In this document: positions 19,331 through 31,961 of the stretch, piece after piece | Position numbering within the stretch: the first letter of the stretch is position 1 | How the letters are laid out: every line of letters begins with the position of its first letter | DNA from: Eucalyptus grandis | Taxonomy: Eukaryota; Streptophyta; Magnoliopsida; Myrtales; Myrtaceae | Length of the DNA stretch: 64,000 nucleotides | Assembly (NCBI RefSeq): GCF_016545825.1 | Contig: NC_052614.1 | Span: 1,836,630-1,900,629 of the forward strand | Reading direction: 5' to 3' | Translations under genes and position numbers: made by a program | The notes under the pieces: model-generated | Databases searched by the model: none | Told to the model about the DNA's origin: nothing | The model's input: the letters and a program-made list of their open reading frames with translations, nothing else

Positions 19331-22300
19331 CTTCCCTCCATCCCTTTGCAGAACTCGAAAGAGGGTCGACGGAGCCGAAACTCGCCAGGTGACAACTCAA
19401 GAAAAGTCTCACAGCTCGTGCTCGAAGCTCGTCAAACACTCTCATCTCTCACGGGAACCCGCAGGGGCCACTCATGGTCTGCGATTCGGTTCGATGTTCC
19501 TTTTCAAAGAGCTTATCGTTTCCACAAACCGTTAAGAACTGACCAGAGGCCGAACAACTTTCTTAAAGGCGTCAAATGGTGCGTAATTTTTTGTTTTCCC
19601 TTGATGGGTGTTTGGTTTGGTTGTTCTTTTTCTGAGTAGTGGCGTGGCTTCTGGGCTTTCGTTAGGTTGCCTGATGGAACTTGCTTTCTCAGTAGTTCAA
19701 AGGACAATACAGTTGGTGCGTTCGCATTGTAAGTTTGCTTGGGGACAATGGTGGTGCTTACGGATTTTTCTGTTCCTCTTACGTTTTAGATGTGGCGATG
19801 TTGGTGGTACTATGATCGCTCTGTGTCATGGTCAGACCAGACTACGGGGGTGACAACAGTGCAAATGCAAGTTCGTCTGATGTTGATCGAGGTATGGGGT
19901 CTCAAGGAATTTTCTGGTCATGTTTCTGTGTGTATAAGTAGCTTGAAAAGATGCTTGCATTGGACTGCTGCAGCTATTTGCGAGTAATATCTACAACAGA
20001 ATATTCGCAAATCCAAATAATCGGTAGTCTATGTCTCATGTAGTTCTCTTTGGTTGCAGATACCTTTACGGCAAATCTTGTTGTGACAGAAGGGGAATTG
20101 GTTTATGATTTCTGTTGGTACCAGGTTGTCTCAATAAATTTTACTCTTCTTTTCCGTACCATGGTTATATTTTCAGCTATAGTTATTTCTCTTTTGGTAA
20201 TTAGCCACAGCTAGAATTGAATTTGGAAGTTTTTCAAATTCCAGACCCAGTTAGCTGTGTATTCGCGTCAACTACTCGTGATCATCTGATTTATGTCTGG
20301 GATGCTACTACTGGACAGGTCAGATTTGTTAAGTTTAGATTAGAGCTTTCAAGAACTCTGGGGAGACTTTATGGGAGCCATATATTGTTTCAGGGTACAG
20401 TGAAGTCGTAGTCCTTGAGCTTATCATACATCTTAGACATGCTTTGTTGCAACTCTGCTGTCTGCATAACCCCTCGCTTCTCCTTACAATCTTCTACGTG
20501 CAGCTTCGTTTTTAATTGCCTTGAAAAAAACCGGGAAATTTCATTGACTGATACACTTGACATTGCAGCTATGTTGCGCATACATGGTTTATGATGCCGT
20601 GGATGAAATTACAGCTGCATTTTCAATTGCATTAAATCCTGCGGGAAGCAAGTAAGGTTAACATTCATTCAAGACTCTTAAATTCCCTCGTGTCAATGGT
20701 CCACTCTAATTCCTCTAGAAATTTTCTTTTAGAATACATTACTTTACCTACTAGTGTCGAAAGAAATCAGTATTCAGTGATATAGATTGTGCACTGATAC
20801 CCAAATTTTGGTATGTTGGTGTTTGGTTGCTTAGTGGTTGCGGTTATCCTAAATGATTTAATTTGCGGTTATCCTCTGTTCATGTGTAGGATCTTTGCTG
20901 GATATACATTTTGAGATGCATTCAGCACTTCAACGAAACAAAGAAGGTCAAACAGGTGCATTATTAAGTTTGTCCCAGTTTAGCTATTACTTGAGAATTG
21001 TTTAACAAGTTAAATAGAAGAGGATCTCAAAAACTAAAGCTGAGAAGAACTGAGCGTTGCATCTTGAAAGGATTACATTTGATCGTAACGCTGATTTGTT
21101 CTATTTATTTTGCCATGGGGCTTATGTCCTATGCTTGTAAAGGGAGCTAGCAGATCTCCTAAATGCCCTGGATTTCCATGTTTATCGTACAATGATTCAA
21201 GATAATATAGAGATCACAAGATAAAAGGGAAGAATTGAGTATCTCACCCTCTTTGCTTTTGTGCAGGTATTACATCTGCCATTGCTTTTTCTCCAGCTGC
21301 TGGCAACAGGTTCGTACAGCCAGAGGATTGCAATCTACTGAGAAGATAATGTGGAACTCTTATACATCTTATGTGGCCAGCAAGGTGGGGTCATCCATGT
21401 AAGTGCCAGATGATTGGATTTCCTTATGTGATGGTTATTTGTCAACAAATTTTAGGTAATCATATTGCAATTCCAGGTGTTTTGTTTCTGAAAGATGGAA
21501 ACTACTCCTTATACTGGAGGGCGAAAGGTAGAATGCTCTAAACCTTCTCTTTTTCTTTTCTTGGCAATATGTTTAATGACTCTTTATCAATCTCTCTCTC
21601 CCTCTCTCTCCCAATGGCATGTGATGTAAACATTTTATCTGGACATTTCCAGAGTTTTTGTGATTGATTGATCAGAAAAATAGCTGGAACAATTACCTTG
21701 TGACGTTGAGTGATTGAATTCTTTGTTGCCTCTAAGATGTGCAAATTTGTTCCATCTGCTAGTATTAGTGATTATCATGGAAAGGCATCCCTTTTTCATG
21801 TCTTAGACCTGCTTGAATGTTCTTTGGTTTTTATACAGGGTAATAGGATTTAAGTTGTCCTCTTTGGCATATGCAAAGTCTATCAGATTGGATAGTATAG
21901 AGCCAGATATAAAATACAATAAGAAAGGACAAGAGAGAGACAGCGCGGGGGAGGGGGTGCAGGGAGAGAGAGTGAGAGAGAGTGCATGATTCTGCCCTGT
22001 TCTTCCAGGCAGAGTGACCTAAGAAGCAACAAGGCACTTGCTAATATGGGATGTGGGTTAATTGGTGAAGCCGGATAAGATAGGAGAACATATCTAATTT
22101 TTATATCTAGTCACTCTCCAATTAGAATGCACAAATATTTTCGAATCAATTTTGTCTTTATCCTGTGATCAAACACAGTCTAAGTTCTTAATTTGTGTGA
22201 AAACGACTGTAGTGTTTTGGGATGGACTTAACATTCGGGAATCGTGGGTAAGCATGTCTGTCTCTGACAATGTCTCCTCTTAAATTTCTTGTAGGACCCT

Positions 22301-23490
22301 TTTATTATGTGCTGGGATGTTCGCAATGCTGTTGATGTTGTCTACAAGTGAGTGTTGTTTTCTAGTGCTAGCAAAGCACCTCTTTCCATCTAACCAAAAC
22401 ACATATTTTTGCTGAAATTTAGGGTCATTAGATGAGAAAGTGGAATATTTCCTGGTGATATGCCTTTCCTAAGGCAAAGTTTTTTCTCTCAAGTGACTTT
22501 TTTTGTCCCTCAATCGTTTGTATAGGTTGTATCGATCATGTGAAGACACCAACCGGGAGATGTACTTTGATGTTGGGCCTCTAGGTCGACATCTTGGTAC
22601 AGGCGGTAAGGTATCATGCTGGTTTTATATTTACAGTGAACTATTTCATCAATTGTCTACTCTTTCTAACAGTCTTTGCCCTCAGGATGGTCTTGTTCAT
22701 ATATATGATCTTCAAACTGGCCAGTGGATTTCAGGCTTTCAGGCTGCATCAGGTCTGATACTTTGTAATTCAAGGGTTTCCGGTCCCCTTATGGGCATTG
22801 TGTTTTGTTGTTTTTAATTTGCCTGATGATGAATATTTCCTTGTCTTCCGTGATAATGCAGATACAGTAAATGGTTTCTCTTTTCACCCGTTTCTACCAC
22901 TGGCTGCTTCTTCTTCGGGGCACTGAAGACTTGAAGTTGCTGAGGGCGATGATGGAGTATTTCATTTGAGGGGTATCATGGACGTCCACCTTTTGCTATT
23001 AAAGCTTTACAGCATATTTCACTTCGCCTTGTTGAATGACTTGCTGATTGTGCCATTTCAATCAAAGTATTGGGTTCTAGAAGATCCTCCATCGGGTTTT
23101 TTCTTGTTCTCGTTCTTTAATTTTTTTTCAAAGTCCCACTGGAGGATCTTCTAGGGCCCAAGCAGCTTTCCCATTTTCGTGGCGAAAAGATATCCCCTGT
23201 TTTCCAAGTTCTTCAGCAAGCTAAGATTATGCCATCTTGAATTTTTTGTTGCTAGTTTGAGCAGCCATAGTCTGTTCTGCTTTTCTTTGATGATCACCTC
23301 AACAATTTACTATTGCCATTGGTTTACATTATATTCTCTTGTATTTTTGCAGGTGATTAGAACAGCCTCTGAATCTGGAGCTTGGCTTTTGATTCTGCAG
23401 CTAGTAGCATGGATGATGAAAATGGTGGTGCTGAGCTTGAGGCCGCGCCCCATGAAAAATGGCAACAGTATTCTTGAGAATTCTTAAAAA
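19323..23490 (+). pseudogene. WRAP53/TCAB1-like WD40 repeat protein, decayed copy 1
   Basis: About a dozen exon remnants in order. Exon 1 (to about 19578) reads 'SWSAIRFDVPFQRAY' and 'NNFLKGVKW' at a GT donor. Then come 'LPDGTCFLSSSKDNT' (about 19665-19720), 'TANLVVTEGELVYDF' (about 20065), 'DPVSCVFASTTRDHLIYVWD' (about 20246-20320), 'AVDEITAAFSIALNPAG' (20590-20650), 'NHIAIPGVLFLKDGNY' (about 21460), 'DPFIMCWDVRNAVDVVYK' (22296-22348), 'LGRHLGTGG' (22610), 'QDGLVHIYDLQTGQWISGFQ' (about 22685-22750) and 'DTVNGFSFHPFLPLAASSSG' (22860-22925). This WD40 series is that of the telomerase/Cajal-body protein family. Damage: a deletion with stop in the 20890-20955 exon, TGA after 'SSSGH' near 22926, frame loss in the 21267 exon. 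Splice sites are largely kept, so it was a genomic, not a processed, duplicate. Confidence 0.8.
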
Positions 23491-23734
23491 CTTTGTGTCT
23501 ATCTATATTATAATTTTCATGGATCAAAAATGTTTGATGATTGATGACCAGGCAAATCCATTAGCTGCAGTGATCTAGCAATGTTGAACTCACGCTTTTT
23601 GTAACAAGCTATGCCGACTTGCACATAGCTTTGGGCAGTTGCACAAAGTAGAGTTTGAGTTTGTCTCGGTCGCAGTTTAATTGGCTGTAACTAATGTATG
23701 ATGAAGGATGATCAGATAATAATCTTTTTGGGTA
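23491..23734. other. Junction between WRAP53-like copy 1 and an F-box copy
   Basis: No gene. The stretch joins the end of the WD40 pseudogene to an F-box first exon that has lost its F-box, so a duplication or deletion breakpoint lies here, most likely near 23690-23740. Confidence 0.4.
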
Positions 23735-26188
23735 ACTGTGAGATCAAATCTGATGGCGGAGGGGCGCCGCATGTGTCTGCCTCTTGAGTCGCCGTTCTTG
23801 TATACACTGCCGCAGTTCGTGTATTGCTTGAGTTGGTTGGTACGCCTGGAAGTCAGATTGTGCCCTTTTTCGTCAGGTAATACTATTAGGTGGCCTTGTC
23901 TTGAGTTCTTGTGAATCAACGATGCGGAATTGTCAGGGGAAGCCCTGTTTTAGAGTCCCTTGTGTTGGATTTCTGCAAGGGCGTGAAGAACATTAAGATA
24001 GATTCGACTAGTATGAAAGAGTTGATAGTCTTCCATCCCGGGTTCTTTAACACGCAGAAACTTTGGGCCCCGCATTTGCTGTTGCTGCGGGTATCGGGGT
24101 ATTGGCCTCATGATTCTGTGTTCAGACTTGAGATGTATCTTCTTTGGTAGAAGCCATGTTGGATTTTGTTGTCTGGTGGCAAGAGGATGTGCTGCAACTT
24201 GTTAAAGTAACTTTTTGAGCCGCTGCTTGGAGTTCCTATTATCACCATCGGCAGTCGGTGTTTGCAGGTATGAGCTCAGTATATTTTTGCCCTTCATAAG
24301 ACATGCTCATGTTGAATGGTGTCTGTGAGTAGCACCATTTAATGCTGTATGTTGGCCCGGTTGAGTGACCTCAGTTCTCTGTGGCATTGTAGTCTTCCAT
24401 CAAGGGGAATCGTTGTGAACTCATGTGTAGTTAGTTATTGGCAGATAGGATGATTCGTAACTTTGTGTTCCAAGTTTCTGCATAAGAGATTACTGTGAAC
24501 CATGGAGCTTCTTCCCCCTGTTTAATTTTCGATAAATGGATTGCTCAATTTCTGCCAATGAATGCCACTGGGTATTGCTAATTATTGTGGATGCTACTCA
24601 CCGCAACATTCTTAGATGCCTCAGTTTTCATAAGAAAAATGCATGAAGAGATTATCGGAAAGGTTTCTTGAAATTTCATTCTTTCAATTTATAGAGAAAA
24701 TGTAATTATCTGCAAATATAAAAATGAGTAATGGAACTAGTCATCGTAGGTAGACAGAACTGGTTCATGCTTTCTCATCACATTAGGTTGTTTTCAATTA
24801 TTATCTTACAAAGTATTCTCACAATATTTTACGATGGCAAAGGATGGATTAACTTGGAAGCTCCAGTCAACAATGAGGTTCTCTATCTCATGTGATCAAC
24901 TATTGGAATTTTCGGAGCCTTCAAATATCACAAGTTCTACATGAGAAGCATATGTAAATAGTCTCAATTATTAAAGAGATTTACTTGTTAATTTTTACTT
25001 GTAGTATCCTTATCGGTCTGCTCATGGTGGGATATAGGGTCAAAGGATATAGTATTTGGATGGACTGTAGTTTTGTTATTATATATTCATGTTAAACATG
25101 AAAACTAGTATTAATCAGATTTTCTATGTTGCTTGTTCAATGTGCTTAGATTCTGCCCCTTTTGGAGATGGAAGAATTGCCATCCCCATTGTAAAAATGT
25201 CGGAATCTGATACTACATGCACCTGTTAGTCAATGGGACCTTCCTGGGATAACATACATGCTATGAAGTTCACAATGCCTGGAAAGATTAGTCATATACC
25301 TCACCTCCCTCTCCCCATTGAAGGTTTGTGCCTCTGCTATGATATTTTCAGTTCGCTTCTTTTGCTGACTTATTCTATGCATGAATGTTGAACAGTTTGT
25401 TAAAACTTTGGAAGCTCATAATGATGATCATTCTCGAACTCTTATTTGGTCCAGCAATCGAAATTTGCTCATGGCTGTCAGTCTACTCAACATTTGTGCA
25501 GGACAATATTAAGCTGTTTGAGTTCCTGTCTTAAAGTAAGTGCAGTGTTGTACTGGAGGTTCTTTTGCTGCCATGTAGAGTTAAGATGTTGAGCTAAGAG
25601 TTTAGCGATGAGCACTTAGAAAGAGAACATGTTTAGAGAAGATGTGTAGACGAGTTTAAGAGCTTAAATTGATGGAGACTCGTTAAAACTAACTAGCATT
25701 CGCAATGGACAAATGGAAGTTGTTTGTTTGAAATTTTAGTGAGCCAATGATTTTCTTATTTCCCACGATCCACATCTAATGTGAAATTAGTTTCTTAAAT
25801 GGGGTATCCACATGCAGTTTGAGTTTGATGAAGAATCTGAATAACGTTTTAATTTCGATGAAGAAAATTTTTTGTGCTCACAGAAGGGGAACTTTGAATG
25901 TTTGGAGAAACATCTCAAGAGAGTTGAGATCACCGGCTTTGAAGATGATTTGGAGTCAAAACATCTGCTCGCCCTGATTAAGTTTCTTCTTGGGATGCAC
26001 TTGTGCTGAAGAAGTTGATTAACAAGGTCGATTTGTTCCTACGATATGGACAAAAATGTCTTCAACCCACCGGTCTGTCAAAACTACATGCTATGAGCCG
26101 AAATGTGCTCAGCTGTCGAAGAGCTTCCATAAATGCTGAGGTTATCTTCGATTATTTTTTTCGAATAGGTGTCGTCATAAAAGCATAA
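23735..26188 (+). pseudogene. F-box/LRR/FBD protein, F-box missing
   Basis: Exon 1 remnant (23735-24267) begins in the LRR part ('GRRMCLPL', 'CLSWLVRLEVRLC') and continues with 'PVLESLVLDFCKGVKNIKID', 'KLWAPHLLLLRVSGY' and a GT donor after 'tttgcag', but has several stops. Exon 2 (25150-25323, 174 bases like the 9447 gene) keeps acceptor and donor. Exon 3 (25818-26188) holds a degraded FBD domain ('cttctcgccctgattaag', 'NVLSCRRASINAEVIFDY'). Introns match those of the 9447 and 15950 copies. The F-box and leader are absent, so it cannot encode a functional SCF receptor. Confidence 0.8.
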
Positions 26189-26815
26189 GAAAATCCGGGT
26201 TTCTTGTTGATCTCATGGCGAGGGTATGTTGTCCGGGGCACTACGCTGCTCATTCTTGTTCACGCTCTTTTAACGGCAAAATTATATGAAGTATGACAAT
26301 ATAAGATTTTTAACGTGAATCTATTCTGCACTTGTTTCAAGTTTTCCCTTTAGCTGTAAATATGAACCTCTCAAGGAAGGATGTTAATCTTAATTAAATA
26401 TAACTACAAATTGGAAATTCAGTGTCCAACAGATGCTGCCAACAACTAAACAAGGAATGCACAAAAATGAGAAAAACTACTACTTTCAATTCACTTAAAG
26501 AGAAAAAATTGAAACCCATGAACAGTGAGAATTTTGCCCCTTTGTCTAGGCTTTTGCTTTCTTTTTTCCCCTAATCATCCACCCGAAGGAAGAATCGAAA
26601 GCTTGTGAAACTAAAAATGAAAAATGAATTTGAAAATGCAGGGTCCATTGGAGAGAAAAAGAACTCATGACGCCGTCTGGAACATGGAAATTAGTGAAGT
26701 AGAAAGCACTTAAAAGAAAGACACAGCATGCACGAGATCATTTAGAATGGGAGAGAGCAAATCTTGGTTTAATGGATTCTAAGCAGAGTTCTTGATCTCT
26801 AGTGAGTTACAATTA
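26189..26815. other. 3' flank of F-box copy and spacer
   Basis: To about 26395 the sequence matches the F-box 3' flanks ('cactacgctgctcattcttg', 'aattatatgaagtatgac'). After that it is unrelated and contains no gene I can support. It lies downstream of the minus-strand stress-protein fragment and may include its lost 3' part. Confidence 0.45.
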
Positions 26816-27350
26816 TATACCCGCCTCAGTTCTCTTTAAATGGCACATATTCTTCAGAGACTGAACAAGCTGATAAGCCCTTGGAGCCGTCTCTTCGTTA
26901 CACTCTTCACAGGTTCCTGCAATCAATCAAATCAACACAACCACTCGTTTGCTTCATAAACCACCATCAAGACATATGCTCAGCCAGAGACAAATCCCAA
27001 AAGAACTTATGCATGAAGAATTCAAACCTTGTTGAGTCAGTTTCGTCACGTGCAAAGGTATCATGATGTCCTGGGTCTGAACTGTGTGAGACAATGCCCA
27101 CTGGAAAGCTCCCTTAGCTTCGATGATCGAATCCTCCACGATCGTAATCCGGTGCCCAGGTTTCTCCCCATTCCCGGGCTTCTCTTCCTCCACACTGCCA
27201 CCACCCAGATTTTCCGTTTGTGGATCAGGTTTGACGGCATTCGGTTCCAGCTTTGATTGTATGGGAGACAACCGGACTCTTACATAAGGCTTGATGCTGT
27301 TGATCCTGGCAATCTTTTGCCTGTCCTCCCCATTTTTCCTCAAGTGCAAA
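26816..27350 (-). pseudogene. Universal stress protein (USP)-like, truncated two-exon fragment
   Basis: Read on the minus strand, exon 1 (about 27345-27030) shows 'VRVRLSPIQSK', a Gly/Glu/Lys-rich linker, then 'ITIVEDSIIEAKGAFQWALS' and 'IPLHVTK'. This is the start of a USP/adenine-nucleotide alpha-hydrolase fold (strand, 'D.S.EAKGALQWALSHTV', 'LLHVTK'). A GT donor follows 'caacaag'. Exon 2 begins after 'gattgcag' at about 26912 with 'APRAYQLVQSLKNMCHLKR', joined in phase 1, and stops at TAA after 'TEAGI'. Near 27330 an ATG reads 'MGRTGKRLPG', the start I remember for this family, but in a different frame from the rest, so a frameshift seems present. The second half of the USP domain, including its nucleotide-binding Gly motif, is missing. 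It faces away from the second WD40 copy. Confidence 0.6.
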
Positions 27351-27659
27351 TGTTCAGGTGAGACACATATAACAGGAAGATGCTGAAGCTAAATCTGTAC
27401 AAATGCTGTGCTGATTTCTAGAGGTTGGTCACGGTCAACTTTCACAATCTTGCTCTGCTTTTATTTTCTTCTCCTCCCCCTTTTCTTCTCTGAACTCTTG
27501 GGCAATCTAGTCATGTTGGTTGCTTTAAAATTTATCTTCTGTAGGGCCAGGCCCTCTTAGATCAGCAATCCCAGCACAAAATGGCTTTTCTTTTGGAAGC
27601 TTATTATAATCTTGGGTGGTCAAGTATATACTTGATTTTCTCTTCGGTCTTTCCATTAC

Positions 27660-29691
27660 TCTGTTCAGAGGACAATACCCTTCTTGCGTTTGCATTGTAA
27701 GTTTTTTTTTGGGACAATGGCGGTGCTTGCTGATTTTTCTGTTCCTTCTTATGTTTATTCGTTAGCGAGATGTTGTGCTGTTGGTGGTACTTTAATTGCT
27801 TTGTCTCATCGTCAGACTAGAGTATGGGGGCGACGACAGTGCAAATGCATGTTTGTTTGATGTTGATCAAGGTACAGGTCCTCATGGCATTTTGTGGTCA
27901 TGTAGAATGTGTATTCATTTCAGTGTATTTCAGTAGCTTGAAAAGATGTTAGTCTTAGGACTGCTGAGACTATTTGCTTAGAAATATCTATAACCAAACA
28001 TTTGCAAATTGAGATAATGGGGTGTTTATGTCTCATGTAGTTCTCTTTGGTTGCAGATTCCTTTACAGCGAATCTTGTTGTGACGGAAGAGGAATCGGTT
28101 TATGAATTCTGTTGATAACCATACATGTCTGCTACAGGTTGTCTCGTTAAATTTTCTCTTTTTCCACTTTATCATGGTTATATTTTGAGCTGTAGTTATT
28201 TCTCTTAAGATTACTAGCCACAGCTAAAATTGAAAATGGGAGCTTTTCAAATTTCAGACCCGGTTAGCTGTGTATTTGCATCAACTACTTGTGATCATCC
28301 AATTCATGTCTGGGATGCTACTACTGGATAGGTCTGAATTGTGAAGTTGAGCTTAGAGGTTTCATGTACTCTAGGGAGACTTTACGGAAGCCATATAATC
28401 GTTTAGGGGTACATTGAAGTTGTGGACCCCGAACTTATCACACATCTTAGACATGCTTGGTAGCAACTCTGTTATCTGCAAACCTCTTAGCTTCTCTTTT
28501 AAAATCTTCTTCGTGCAAACCCATTTTGAATTGTGTTGAAAAAAATAGGAAATTTTATTGACTCGTCCACTTGACATTACGGCTTCGTTGCACATACAGG
28601 GCTTATGACGCTGTGGATGAAATTAGAGCTGCATTTTCAATTGCATTTAATCCTGCGGGGAACAAGTAAATGTTAACATTCAATTTTGAAGACTCTTAAA
28701 TTCCCTCATGTCAATGGTCCACTCTGATTCCCCTCAAACTTTTCTGCTAGAATCCTTACATTATTTTACCTTCTATTTTTAAAAGAAGTCAGCATTTGGT
28801 GATGTCGCTTATGCTCTGCTACCTGAATTTCAGAACGTCAGTGTTTGGTTGCTTAGTGGTTTTTGCAGTTATCATGAATGATTTAGTTTGTTGGAGCTAT
28901 TCTCTTTACATAGGGTTTATAGCATTTTAAGTCTATTAAAGTTTCAACCTACATCCTCTGCTTATGTTTAGGATATTTGCTTGATATAACAGATCCATAA
29001 GAGCGTTTCACGTACATCGCCCTGGTAGGGATTTTGAGAAGCACTCAACCCTTGAAGGAAACAAAGAAGGTCAAATAGGTGCGTTGTTGTGCTTGTCCCG
29101 TTTTAGCTATTTCTGGATATTTGTCTATCAACTTAAATAAAAGAGGATTTCAAAAACTAGAATGGAGAAGAATTGAGTATTTCAACTTCAAAGGATTACT
29201 TTGGATTGAAAGGCTGTCTTGTTCTATTTATTTTTGCCACGGGGCTGATGTACTATGCATGTAAAGGGAAATAGCAGATCTCCAAAATGCCCTGGATTTC
29301 CTTGTTTATTGCATAATGATTCTAGATAATATTTAGATCACAAGATAAGCGGGGAGAATTGAGTATCCCACTCTCTATTGCTTTTGTGCAGGTATCATAT
29401 CTGCCCTCGCTTTCTCTCCAGCTCATACCAGAATGCTGGCGACTGGTTCCTACAGCCAGACTATTGCAATCTACAAAGATGATAACTTGGAACTCTTACA
29501 CATCTTATGTGGTCAGCAAGATGGGGTTACCCATAATAAAATTGCAATTCCGGGTGTTATTTTTGAAAGATGGAAACTACTTGTATACTGGAGGAGGAAA
29601 GGAAGAATGCTCTAAATCTTCTCTTTTCCTTTTCTTGGCAATTGTGTAATCTCTTTTCCTTTTCTCGGCAATATGTGTAATGACTCTCTAC

Positions 29692-29743
<52 letters not shown>

Positions 29744-31740
29744 CAATGCCATGCGATGTAAACATTTTATCTGGACATTTCCAAGGTTTTTGTTATTAAT
29801 TAATCAGATAAAAGTTGGAACAATTACCTTGTGATTATGAGTGATTGAATTTGTTGTAGCCTCTAAAATATGCAAATTTGTTCCATCTGCTACTGATAGT
29901 GATTATTATGGGAAGATATGCTTTTTTCATATCTTAGACTTACTTTTGAATGTTCTTCGGTTTTTATACAGGGTAGTAGGAGTTCAGGCGTCCTCTTTGG
30001 CATATGCAAAGTCTATGAGATTGGATACACCCGAATATAGAGCCAGATATAAAATACAACAAGAAAAGACGAGATACACGTGGAAAGCTTTTCTCTTCGG
30101 TGGAAGGGCATGGCTTTGGGTTTAAATTGCGGGCGGCGATTGTGGCAGAAAAGGATGAGAGAGAAAGAAGAGGAGAGAGGGAGAGAGAGCATGATCCAGC
30201 CCTCTTCTATGCAGACACTGTGACCTAACAAGTAACAAGGCACTCACTAACATGGGATGTGTGTTAATTGGTGAAGCCGGATAAGATAGGAGAACATATC
30301 TAATTGTTATATCCAGTCTCTCTCCAAATAGAATGCTCGAATATTTTCATATCAATTCTGTCTTTATTCTATGATCAAACACAGTCTATGTTCTCAATTT
30401 CTGAGTAAACCACTGTGTTTTGGGATGGACTTGGCAAACAGGAATCATGGTGAACGTGCATTATTTTAGGCATGTCTCTGACAATGTGTCTTCTTAAATT
30501 TCTATGTAGGACACTTTTATTGTGTGCTGGGATGTTTGCAACGCTGTTGATGTTGTCTACAAGTGAGTAATGTTTTCTAGTGATAGCCAAGCTCCTCTTT
30601 CCATCCAACTTAAAAACATATTTTCCTGAATTGATGGGTCATTAGATGAGAAAGTAGAATACTTCCTACTGCGAATATGCCTTTCCTAAGGCGTAGTTTG
30701 TTTCTCTCGAGTAGTCGCTTTTGCTATCATTATTTGTTTTTCAAACCATTGAAGTGACTTTTTTTGTTCCTCTATTGTTTGTATAGGTTGTACTGATCAT
30801 CTGAAGATACCAACCAGCGGATATACTTTGATGTTGAACCTCTAGGTTGACATCTTGGTCCAGGCGGTCAGGTATAAAGCGGGATTTTACATTTATGGTG
30901 ATCTATTTTGTCAATTGTCCACTCTAACAGTCTTTGCCTTCGGGATGGTCTAGTTCATATATATGATCTTTGCCCACTGGATTTCAGGCTTTCAGGCTGC
31001 ATCAGGTCTGATACTGTAATTCAAGGGTTTTGTGTTCACTTATGCGTTTTGTGTTTAGTCGTATTAGATTTGCCTGATAATGAACATTTCCTTGTGTTCC
31101 ATGATGATGCCGATACAGTAAATGGTTTCTCTCTTCACCCGATTTTGCCAGTGGCTGCTTCTCCGTGACACCAAAGATTTGAAGTTCCTGAGGACGATGA
31201 TGCAGTTTGTCACTTACGGGGTGTCATAGACGTTCCTCTTTTGCTGTTAAAGCTTTACAGCATATTTCACTTTGCCTTGTTGAATGAGTTGGTGCTTGTG
31301 CTAATTCAATCGAAATATTGGGCCCTAGGAGATCCTGCATAGGGTTTTTTTCTTGTTCGGTTCTTTTCCAAAGTGCTACTGGAGGGTCTTCTGGGGACCA
31401 ATCTTTGCAACTTTCATGGCAAAAGGATATCCTTTTTTTTCCCCAAGTTCTTCGGCAAGCTAAGATTAGGCCATCTTGAAGTTTTTGTTGCGAGTTTCAA
31501 CAGCCAGAGTCTATTCTGCGTTCCTTTGATGATGCACTTGGATCGAATTGTTGCACGTTCGGTTACACAGATTAGAGTAGATATCTCTCGTGAGCCATCT
31601 ATGCATGCCATTGGTTTACGTTGTATTATCGTCTTTTGCAGGTGATGAGAACTATCTCTCAATCTGGAGCTTCGCTTTTGATTACGCAGCTAACAGTGTG
31701 AAAGCTTTCATTATGTAATTGCACAAAGACATAATCGCAG
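27660..31740 (+). pseudogene. WRAP53/TCAB1-like WD40 repeat protein, decayed copy 2 (5' truncated)
   Basis: Collinear with copy 1, introns included, but starting inside its second exon ('aggacaatacccttcttgcg'). Exons read 'DPVSCVFASTT', 'AVDEIRAAFSIAFNPAG', 'SIRAFHVHRPGRDFEKHSTL' (better kept than in copy 1), 'GIISALAFSPAHTRMLATGS' with 'YSQTIAIYKDD', 'KIAIPGVIF', 'DTFIVCWDVCNAVDVVYK', 'DGLVHIYDL' and 'DTVNGFSLHPILPVAAS'. Stop codons appear at several places: TAG ending the 28325 exon, TGA in 'gcttgatat' near 28980, TGA in 'tactgatca' near 30793, TGA in 'aggttgacatc' near 30848, and TGA near 31168. Most equal a C-to-T change (CAG to TAG, CGA to TGA) relative to copy 1. Not functional. Confidence 0.8.
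29695..29741. repeat. (TC)n(AC)n compound microsatellite
   Basis: About 17 TC units followed by about 7 AC units in an intron of WRAP53-like copy 2. Copy 1 has only short, interrupted TC runs at the same place (about 21588-21612), so this is a post-duplication expansion. Confidence 0.95.
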
Positions 31741-31961
31741 CAAGTAATACGCTCTCTGGCTTAACAGATGTTTCCTTGTGACAACATAACCAATAGAAAT
31801 GGTCTTTGTTAAGGAATTGTCAACTTGCTCTCTTTGGCAGATAGCCTCTGAACTGCAACACTGGTTTCTTTCTCAGAGCCTTTAGTGGAGAGTAAATGGG
31901 ATTCGAGAATCAGGAAGAAAGTTTTGCCTCCGTACCACAGAATTTGCATAGCCGAATTGGT

